Assembly: GCF_014174355.1 (NCBI RefSeq) | Contig: NZ_JABEQF010000012.1 | Location: 1-64,000 of the forward strand | Length of the DNA: 64,000 bases | Origin: Gluconacetobacter azotocaptans | GTDB taxonomy: Bacteria > Pseudomonadota > Alphaproteobacteria > Acetobacterales > Acetobacteraceae | Reading direction: 5' to 3' | Translations under genes and position numbers: made by a program | Shown: positions 57,763 through 64,000 of the stretch, piece after piece | How the letters are laid out: each line of letters begins with the position of its first letter | How positions within the stretch are numbered: the first letter of the stretch is position 1 | The notes under the pieces: generated by a model | Told to the model about the DNA's origin: nothing | The model's input: only the letters and a program-made list of their open reading frames with translations | Databases searched by the model: none

Positions 57763-59349
57763 TCAGGCGGCGCTGCGTTCCGTCGCCACGTCTTCCGCCG
57801 GCAGGCGGATCAGGAAATCGAAGGCGGACAGGGCGGCCTTCGCCCCGTCGCCGGCGGCGATGACGATCTGCTTGTATGGCGAAATCGTCGCGTCGCCCGC
57901 CGCGAAGAGGCCCGCGACCGGGGTGGCGCCGCGGTGGTCGATCTCGATTTCGCCGCGCGGGGTCAGCGGCAGCACGCCGTCCAGCCATTCCGTGTTGGGC
58001 ATCAGCCCGATCTGCACGAAAATCCCCGCCAGTTCGACCTGATGCACGGCATCGTCGCGCCGGTCGCGATAACTCAGGCCGGTCACATGGCGTTCGTTGC
58101 CGTGGACCGCGACGGTCTGGGCCATTGTCACGATCGTCACGTTCGCCAGGCTGCGCAGCTTGCGTTGCAGCACGGCATCGGCCCGCAGCGTCTCGCCATA
58201 TTCCAGCAGGGTGACGTGCGTCACCAGCCCCGCCAGGTCGATCGCCGCCTCGACGCCGCTGTTGCCGCCGCCGACGACCGCCACGCGCTTGCCTTTGAAC
58301 AGCGGCCCGTCGCAATGCGGGCAGTAGGCGACGCCCCTGTTGCGGTATTCGGCCTCGCCCGGCACGTCCATCTGCCGCCAGCGCGCCCCGGGCGCCAGCA
58401 CGACCGATTTCGCCTGGACCGTGACGCCGCTTTCCAGCGTGACCTCGTGCAGCCCGCCCGGCGCGGCGGGGACCAGATGTGCCACCCGCTGCTGCGTCAT
58501 AATCTCGACATCGTAGGAACGGACGTGATGTTCCAGCGCCGCCGCCAGTTTCGGCCCTTCGGTTTCGGCGACGGAAATGAAATTCTCGATCGCCATCGTG
58601 TCGCGCACCTGCCCGCCGAACCGCTCGGCGATCAGGCCGGTCCGCACCCCCTTGCGCGCGGTATAGACCGCAGCCGCCGCGCCGGCGGGGCCGCCGCCGA
58701 CCACCAGGACATCGAACGGGTCCTGCCCGGCGATGTGCGCCGCCGACCGGGTGGCCGCGCCGCTGTCGATCCGCGACAGGATCTCGCCGACATCCATGCG
58801 GCCCTGGGCGAACGGCGCGCCGTTCAGGAACATTGACGGTACCGACAGGATCTGGCGCTGTTCGACCTCGCTCTGAAACACGGCGCCGTCGATCGCCACA
58901 TGGCGGATGCGCGGGTTGATGACGCTGATGGCGTTCAGTGCCTGCACGACATCCGGGCAGTTCTGGCAGGACAACGAAAAATAGGTCTCGAACCGATAAT
59001 CGCCGTCCAGCGCGCGGATTTGCGCGACCATCTCGGGCGCGATCTTCGGCGGATGGCCGCCGACCTGCAAAACCGCCAGCACCAGCGAGGTGAATTCATG
59101 CCCCATGGGCACGCCGGCAAAGCACAGTTCGATGTCGGTGCCGGGCCTGCGGATCAGGAACGACGGCCGGCGTGGATCCTCCCCCCCTTGCCTGACGTTG
59201 ACGCGGTCCGACAGGCCGGCCAGCTCCTGCAACAGCTCGGCCAGCGCTGCCGATTGCGCATCGTCCCCCAGGGACGGCACCAGTTCGACCGGATGGGACA
59301 GGGTGGAAAAATGGGTCCGCAACTGGGAGCGGATCGAATCGTCCAGCAT
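57763..59349 (-). CDS. ahpF: Alkyl hydroperoxide reductase flavoprotein AhpF
   Basis: NADH-dependent flavoprotein that reduces AhpC. It has 528 residues. The N-terminal double-thioredoxin domain has the redox pair SLSCQNCPD (~127-135). The pyridine-nucleotide domains follow, with [19 protein letters not shown], the second disulfide YCPHCDGP, and [17 protein letters not shown]. The ATG at 59349 is the start; the frame is open to 59526, but that part overlaps the hairpin repeat. It is read after ahpC on the minus strand. Confidence 0.96.
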   Translation of the reverse strand: MLDDSIRSQLRTHFSTLSHPVELVPSLGDDAQSAALAELLQELAGLSDRVNVRQGGEDPRRPSFLIRRPGTDIELCFAGVPMGHEFTSLVLAVLQVGGHPPKIAPEMVAQIRALDGDYRFETYFSLSCQNCPDVVQALNAISVINPRIRHVAIDGAVFQSEVEQRQILSVPSMFLNGAPFAQGRMDVGEILSRIDSGAATRSAAHIAGQDPFDVLVVGGGPAGAAAAVYTARKGVRTGLIAERFGGQVRDTMAIENFISVAETEGPKLAAALEHHVRSYDVEIMTQQRVAHLVPAAPGGLHEVTLESGVTVQAKSVVLAPGARWRQMDVPGEAEYRNRGVAYCPHCDGPLFKGKRVAVVGGGNSGVEAAIDLAGLVTHVTLLEYGETLRADAVLQRKLRSLANVTIVTMAQTVAVHGNERHVTGLSYRDRRDDAVHQVELAGIFVQIGLMPNTEWLDGVLPLTPRGEIEIDHRGATPVAGLFAAGDATISPYKQIVIAAGDGAKAALSAFDFLIRLPAEDVATERSAA

Positions 59350-59403
59350 GGAAAAGTCCTTTTCCTGTCGGGATTGCACAGATCGGGCGTTGCCCGGACC
59401 CCG

Positions 59404-59466
59404 ATCATGAATAATAATTGGTTTCCAAAGGCGACTGCCTTTGGCGGGTTCAGGGCAGCGCCCTGA
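59404..59466 (-). repeat. Hairpin-rich repeat, inverted copy between ahpC and ahpF
   Basis: Read on the minus strand it begins CAGGGCGCTGCCCTGAACCC and continues CGCCAAAGGC...GCCTTTGG, matching the first half of copies A and B before diverging at the A+T-rich arm. It may limit read-through from ahpC to ahpF. Confidence 0.65.
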
Positions 59467-59468
59467 TG

Positions 59469-60032
59469 TTAGATCTTCCCGATCAGGTCCAGCGACGGCG
59501 ACAGGGTGGTCTCGCCCTCTTTCCACTTGGCCGGGCAGACCTCGCCCGGGTGGCTGGCGACGTACTGTGCGGCCTTGATCTTGCGCAGCAATTCCTGCGC
59601 GTCGCGGCCGACGCCGCCGGACGTGATCTCGACGATCTGGATGCGTCCCTCGGGATCGACGACGAAGGTGCCGCGGTCGGCCAGGCCTTCCTCTTCCACC
59701 ATGACGTCGAAATTACGGGCGATGGTGCCCGTCGGGTCGCCCAGCATCGTATAGCGGATCTTGCCGATCGCCGGCGACGTGTCATGCCACGCCTTGTGCG
59801 CGAAATGGGTGTCGGTCGATACGCTGTAGACCTCCACGCCCAGTTTCTGGAAAATGTCGTAATGCTCGGCCAGATCTTCCAGTTCGGTCGGGCAGACGAA
59901 GGTGAAGTCGGCCGGATAGAAGAAGAAGACCGCCCATTTGCCCGCCACGTCGGCGTTCGTCACGCGGATGAATTTTCCGTCGCGATAGGCATGGGTGTCG
60001 AATGGCTTGATGGTCGCGTTGATGCGGGGCAT
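59469..60032 (-). CDS. ahpC: Alkyl hydroperoxide reductase peroxiredoxin AhpC
   Basis: 187-residue 2-Cys peroxiredoxin. Peroxidatic Cys47 is in [12 protein letters not shown], and the resolving Cys is in [11 protein letters not shown] near residue 166, the same layout as the enteric AhpC. The ATG at 60032 has AGGAGA upstream on the minus strand. Divergent oxyR begins 166 bases away, so the shared promoter region should be peroxide-controlled. Confidence 0.96.
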   Translation of the reverse strand: MPRINATIKPFDTHAYRDGKFIRVTNADVAGKWAVFFFYPADFTFVCPTELEDLAEHYDIFQKLGVEVYSVSTDTHFAHKAWHDTSPAIGKIRYTMLGDPTGTIARNFDVMVEEEGLADRGTFVVDPEGRIQIVEITSGGVGRDAQELLRKIKAAQYVASHPGEVCPAKWKEGETTLSPSLDLIGKI

Positions 60033-60110
60033 ATCGCTCTCCTGTTGAATGGCGCCGGACCGATGTCCCATATCCCCCATGACAGGTGAAATCGTTTGTA
60101 TCTGTGTCTG

Positions 60111-60129
60111 TGATCGGTATTGCCGATCA
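60111..60129. promoter_or_regulatory. Palindrome between ahpC and oxyR
   Basis: TGATCGG-TATTG-CCGATCA, perfect 7-bp arms, midway in the 166-base divergent promoter region (79 bases from ahpC, 69 from oxyR). Its place suggests an OxyR or other redox-regulator binding site, though it does not match the E. coli OxyR ATAG-N7-CTAT pattern. Confidence 0.45.
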
Positions 60130-60198
60130 TGCGCCGGACGAAACAGACAGGTTGTGCCTATATTGAAAGGGTAACCGAACGGTCCTATCTATCAATCC

Positions 60199-61137
60199 AT
60201 GTCCTATCTTCCGCTCGCCGGCCTGTCCCTGCGCGATATCGAATATGCGGTCGCGGTCGCCGACCTGCAGCATTTCGGCCGCGCGGCGGACCGGTGCGGC
60301 GTCAGCCAGGCCGGCCTGTCGGAACAGGTCCGCAAGCTGGAAGACCTGCTGGGCGTAGCACTGTTCGAGCGGACGCGCCGGCAGGTGTCGGTGACGCCGG
60401 AAGGCGAACGGCTGCTGGCCCAGGGGCGTGACATCCTGGCCGCCGCGCGGACGATGCTGGAAATGGCGCGGCAGCATACCGGCCCGCTGTCCGGCATCCT
60501 GCGGCTGGGCATCATCGCGACGCTCGGCCCCTATTATATGCCGGCCCTGCTGCAGCAGATCCGCGACGCCTATCCGGACTTGAAACTGCGGCTGGAGGAA
60601 AGCCGGACGGCGGCGATGCTGCGCATGCTGCGGGCGAACGAACTGGACGTGGCGATCGTCGCCCTGCCGCTGGACGAGGCCGGCCTGGCCACCGAGGCGG
60701 TATTCCGTGAACCCTTCATGGCGGTCTTCCCGTCCGGCCACGCCCATGGCTGCCGCCCGGCGATCACCCAGCCGGATCTGGCCGGGCCGGACCTGCTGCT
60801 GCTGGAAGAGGGGCATTGCCTGCGCGACCAGGCATTGTCGCTGTGCAGCAGTGCTGCGGGGGCGGCGCATGACGGACGGCTGGCCACCAGCCTGGAGATG
60901 CTGTGGCACATGATCGGCGCGGGCGAGGGCTATTCGCTGATCCCGCTTCTGGCCTTGCAGAACCGGGCCGACGTGAACGGCCTGATCGAGATCGTACCCG
61001 TGCAGGACGACCAGGCCGCGCGGACGATCGGCCTGGTCTGGCGCGCGTCCGATCCACGCGCCGACGCCTATCGCGCATTCGCCGGCCTGCTGCGGACATT
61101 CACTCCGCAGGGCTGCCAGCCCGTGCCGGCGGCATGA
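60199..61137 (+). CDS. oxyR: OxyR-type hydrogen peroxide-sensing LysR regulator
   Basis: 312-residue LysR-family activator. The N-terminal HTH reads LSLRDIEYAVAVADLQHFGRAADRCGVSQ in part, ~8-36. The sensor cysteines of OxyR, which form a disulfide with peroxide, are Cys207 and Cys216 in EEGHCLRDQALSLC, the same spacing as in E. coli. It is divergent from ahpC. Its TGA stop overlaps the ATG of the transporter gene (ATGA). Confidence 0.95.
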   Translation: MSYLPLAGLSLRDIEYAVAVADLQHFGRAADRCGVSQAGLSEQVRKLEDLLGVALFERTRRQVSVTPEGERLLAQGRDILAAARTMLEMARQHTGPLSGILRLGIIATLGPYYMPALLQQIRDAYPDLKLRLEESRTAAMLRMLRANELDVAIVALPLDEAGLATEAVFREPFMAVFPSGHAHGCRPAITQPDLAGPDLLLLEEGHCLRDQALSLCSSAAGAAHDGRLATSLEMLWHMIGAGEGYSLIPLLALQNRADVNGLIEIVPVQDDQAARTIGLVWRASDPRADAYRAFAGLLRTFTPQGCQPVPAA

Positions 61138-62186
61138 GGGGGGCAGGCATTCCGCTGGCGCTGCTCTCGGCGGTGCTGTTCGGCGCCAGCACGCCGTTCG
61201 CCAAGCTGCTGCTGGGGTCCATCGACCCGCTGATGATGGCGGGGCTGCTGTACCTGGGGTCGGGCGTCGGGCTGGCGGCCGTCACGTTCTGCCGGTCCGC
61301 GCTGCGTATTCCGGCGGCCGAGGCTCCGCTCCGCCGGGCGGACCTGCCCCGGCTTGGGCTGGTCGTCCTGTCGGGGGGCGTCGGCGGGCCGGTGCTGCTG
61401 ATGCTCGGCCTGGCGCGCACGGACGCCGCCAGCGCGTCCCTGCTGCTGAACCTCGAAGGGCTGGCGACGATGGGCATCGCCTGGGTAGTGTTCCATGAAA
61501 ATGTGGACCGGCGGCTGCTGGCCGGGGCGTGCGCCATCCTGGCCGGCGCCCTGCTGCTGTCATGGCAGGGGCATGCCGCGCTGGGCGTGGGCGCGCTGTA
61601 CATCGCCGGCGCCTGCCTGTGCTGGGGGATCGACAACAATCTGACGGGCCGGCTCTCGGCGGCCGATCCGGTGCAGATCGCCATGATCAAGGGCCTGTGC
61701 GCCGGCGGCATCACGCTGGGGCTCGCCGGCCTTCACGGGGCGGCCGTGCCATCCATTGCCGGCATCCTCTCGGCCGCCGGGGTCGGTTTCGCGGGATATG
61801 GCGTCAGCCTGACCCTGTTCGTGCTGGGGCTGCGGCATCTGGGCGCGGCGCGGACCGGCGCCTATTTCGCGCTGGCGCCCTTCGTGGGGGCGGTCCTTTC
61901 GCTTGTCCTGCTGCATGACCCGCTGACGCTCCGGCTGCTGGTCGCAGGCGGGCTGATGGGGGTCGGCCTGTGGCTGCACCTGTCCGAACGCCATGACCAT
62001 GTGCATGTGCACGAACCGATGGAACACGAACATCGGCACATCCACGACGCGCATCACCAGCATGCCCACAGCGCCGACGATCCGCCGGGCGAACCTCATA
62101 CGCACCGTCACCGGCATGACCGCCTGGTCCACCGTCATCCGCATTACCCGGACCTGCATCACCGGCATCCGCATCCCCACGAATAG
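61134..62186 (+). CDS. EamA/DMT-family transporter with His-rich tail
   Basis: 350-residue transporter. Ten hydrophobic segments span ~5-285 with two EamA repeats (AVLFGASTPFAKLLLG near the start; LYIAGACLCWGIDNNLTG in the second half). The C-terminal ~66 residues contain 24 histidines, with acidic and Arg spacers. Such a tail can bind Zn, Ni, Co or Cu. Translation starts at ATG 61134 overlapping the oxyR stop, so it is produced with OxyR. EamA transporters with comparable His-rich tails occur in other proteobacteria; the substrate is unknown. Confidence 0.88.
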   Translation: MRGAGIPLALLSAVLFGASTPFAKLLLGSIDPLMMAGLLYLGSGVGLAAVTFCRSALRIPAAEAPLRRADLPRLGLVVLSGGVGGPVLLMLGLARTDAASASLLLNLEGLATMGIAWVVFHENVDRRLLAGACAILAGALLLSWQGHAALGVGALYIAGACLCWGIDNNLTGRLSAADPVQIAMIKGLCAGGITLGLAGLHGAAVPSIAGILSAAGVGFAGYGVSLTLFVLGLRHLGAARTGAYFALAPFVGAVLSLVLLHDPLTLRLLVAGGLMGVGLWLHLSERHDHVHVHEPMEHEHRHIHDAHHQHAHSADDPPGEPHTHRHRHDRLVHRHPHYPDLHHRHPHPHE

Positions 62187-62464
62187 GGCCGCGTTCTTTC
62201 CGCCGGGCGAAGCTCGGACTCCGCCCCAGCCTTCCCCGGCACGACGATCGTGCCCTGCAACTCACTCCGACCCCGTCACGTTTCCCCCAGGCGATTCAGG
62301 TTACTCCTGCACTGACGGCCCCGTGGGGGCAGATCACCGACGCCGTGCCGAATGCCGTCCACTGGCCGGCGTGTCGGATGACGCCGGGTGAGATGGCGCG
62401 CCCGTGTTCGCGTGGTCGGAATGGAGGTGTTATCCATGGCGAGAGTTGGGATGGCCGCGCATCC

Positions 62465-64000
62465 ATGAACGCGATCGTTCGCCTCGCGCTCGCGCGTCCC
62501 TACACGTTCGTCGTGATGGCGATCCTGATCGCCATGGCCGGGGTATTGTCGGCGATCCGGACGCCGACCGATATCTTTCCCGACATTCGCATTCCCGTGG
62601 TCGCCGTGGCCTGGACCTATACCAGCCTGTCGCCGGCCGAGATGTCCGGCCGCATCGTGCTGCCGTTCCAGCGGGCGCTCACCACGACCGTGAACGACAT
62701 CGAGCATATCGAAAGCCAGTCGCTGACGGGCATCGGCGTGACCAAGATCTTCTTCCAGCCGGGTGTCGACGTCCGGCTGGCCAACGCGCAGGTCACGGCC
62801 ATCGCCCAGACCATCCTGCGCCAGCTTCCGGTCGGAACGACGCCCCCGCTGATCCTGAACTACAGCGCCTCGACGGTGCCCATCGTGCAACTGGCGCTGT
62901 CGGGGAACGGGCTGACCGAGCAGCAGCTTTACGATTACGGCTTCAATTTCATCCGCAACCGGCTGGTGACGGTTCCGGGAGCGGCGATCCCGTTCCCTTA
63001 TGGCGGGCGGGTGCGGCAGATCCAGATGGACCTCGACCCCCGCCAGCTTCAATCGCGCGGGGTCTCGGCGCGGGATGTCGGCAACGCCCTGGCCAGCCAG
63101 ACCCAGATCACCCCGGCCGGCTTCGTGAAGATCGGCATGTATCAGTATAATTTCCGGCTGAACAACGCGCCGGTTTCGGTCGAACAGCTCAACATGCTGC
63201 CCGTCCGCACGGTGAACGGCGCCGTGGTCCGCGTTCGCGACGTGGCCCACGTGCGCGACGGCGCGACGCCGCAGCAGAACGTCGTCCATGTCGATGGCCA
63301 GCGTTCGGCCCTGCTGACGGTCCTGAAATCCGGTGCGACCTCCACCATCGCGATCGTCGCGGGGATCAAGGCGATGGTGCCCGACGCGACGCGGGGACTG
63401 CCGAAGCAGCTTCACCTCACGCCGGTCAACGATCAGTCGCTGTTCGTGAAGGCGGCCGTGGACGGCGTGCTGCGGGAAGGGGCCATCGCGGCGGGCCTGA
63501 CCAGTCTCATGATCCTGCTGTTTCTGGGGTCGTGGCGGTCCACGCTGATCGTGGCGACGTCCATTCCGCTGTCGGTCATGGGCGCCATCGCCGCCTTGTC
63601 GGCGCTGGGCGAGACGCTGAACGTCATGACGCTGGGCGGGCTTGCGCTGGCCGTGGGCATCCTGGTGGACGAGGCGACGGTCACGATCGAGAATATCGAG
63701 CGCCATCTGGAACAGGGCAAGGACGTTCAGGCCGCCATCGTGGACGGATCGGGCGAGATCATCGTTCCGGCCTTCCTCTCGCTGCTGTGCATCTGCATCG
63801 TGTTCATCCCGATGTTCTATCTGCCCGGCGTGTCGGGTTTTTTGTTCGTGCCGATGGCGCTGGCCGTGATCTTTGCGATGGTGATGTCCTTCCTTCTGTC
63901 GCGCACGCTCGTGCCCACCATGGCGATGTTCCTGCTGCGGCGGCATGACCAGGGCGGCGCGCGGCCGGGGGGCGTGGTTACGGGCTTCCTGCAAGGGTTC
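62465..64000 (+). CDS. RND efflux pump permease (3' end outside window)
   Basis: First 512 residues of an AcrB/HAE-1-like inner-membrane pump. A first membrane segment (ALARPYTFVVMAILIAMAG), then porter domains (FPDIRIPVVAVAWTY, FFQPGVDVRLANAQ), and membrane helices from about 340. The proton-relay helix has AVGILVDEATVTIENI, where AcrB has VVDDAIVVVEN, so the second acid is Glu. No periplasmic adaptor precedes it; it may lie downstream. The 278-base leader has an inverted repeat GGCACGA/TCGTGCC at 62238-62254. Confidence 0.9.
   Translation, partial: MNAIVRLALARPYTFVVMAILIAMAGVLSAIRTPTDIFPDIRIPVVAVAWTYTSLSPAEMSGRIVLPFQRALTTTVNDIEHIESQSLTGIGVTKIFFQPGVDVRLANAQVTAIAQTILRQLPVGTTPPLILNYSASTVPIVQLALSGNGLTEQQLYDYGFNFIRNRLVTVPGAAIPFPYGGRVRQIQMDLDPRQLQSRGVSARDVGNALASQTQITPAGFVKIGMYQYNFRLNNAPVSVEQLNMLPVRTVNGAVVRVRDVAHVRDGATPQQNVVHVDGQRSALLTVLKSGATSTIAIVAGIKAMVPDATRGLPKQLHLTPVNDQSLFVKAAVDGVLREGAIAAGLTSLMILLFLGSWRSTLIVATSIPLSVMGAIAALSALGETLNVMTLGGLALAVGILVDEATVTIENIERHLEQGKDVQAAIVDGSGEIIVPAFLSLLCICIVFIPMFYLPGVSGFLFVPMALAVIFAMVMSFLLSRTLVPTMAMFLLRRHDQGGARPGGVVTGFLQGF

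Overview
The window is a G+C-rich bacterial chromosome segment with about 60 protein genes, no rRNA or tRNA gene that I can see, and no CRISPR array. It suggests an alphaproteobacterium of the acetic acid bacteria, most likely close to Gluconacetobacter/Komagataeibacter/Acetobacter. The reasons are the MucR-type regulator, the nfuA-tsaB-rimI-mucR-fur-lnt-HTH gene order, the ornithine-lipid acyltransferase OlsB, the lipoyl-domain/E3 fusion, and small elements that look like derivatives of IS5/IS1031-type insertion sequences. Complete succinate dehydrogenase and 2-oxoglutarate dehydrogenase argue against Gluconobacter. The genus is an inference; no database was searched.

Layout. 1-3.1 kb: exbB (5' end cut off by the window), two exbD genes and a periplasmic TPR protein. 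3.3-6.5 kb: a two-component system facing an exported beta-propeller protein. 6.8-13.8 kb: housekeeping cluster nfuA, nitroreductase, tsaB, rimI, tusA-like (opposite strand), mucR-like, fur, olsB, lnt and an HTH regulator, with many overlapping starts and stops. 13.9-19.4 kb, minus strand: a phosphatase, sdhCDAB and asd. 19.7-24.8 kb: zwf, two small exported proteins, a 2OG-Fe(II) dioxygenase, an AhpD-like protein and zapE. 25.3-31.4 kb: sucA-sucB-lpd. 31.6-35.2 kb: envelope genes (L,D-transpeptidase, small secreted protein, exported peroxiredoxin, lytic transglycosylase with SPOR domain). 35.5-37.2 kb: a polysaccharide-type ABC exporter pair. 37.2-47.9 kb: glycogen-debranching-like enzyme, CorA/ZntB transporter, deaminase, NCS2 permease, DUF3597 protein, ahcY, dipeptidase, hsp20, class IV aminotransferase and a GNAT. 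48.0-50.2 kb: an AsmA protein.

From about 50.5 to 57.5 kb the sequence is visibly less G+C-rich and holds accessory genes: a GH63-like glucosidase, a lipoprotein, two unrecognised or DUF membrane proteins and a patatin-like Tat lipoprotein, plus a 162-bp transposon-like element. The window ends with the ahpF-ahpC/oxyR peroxide-defence locus, a His-tailed EamA transporter coupled to oxyR, and an RND pump cut off at the right edge.

The main observations beyond routine annotation are: two related MITE-like elements with perfect terminal inverted repeats and TNA target duplications, one sitting exactly on a stop codon; a hairpin-rich repeat family whose two best copies bracket two envelope genes; a likely IscR-type operator before nfuA; a likely heat-shock sigma-factor promoter before hsp20; a MucR protein lacking a zinc ligand; and a 53-nt identical tract shared by the two lipoyl domains of sucB and lpd.
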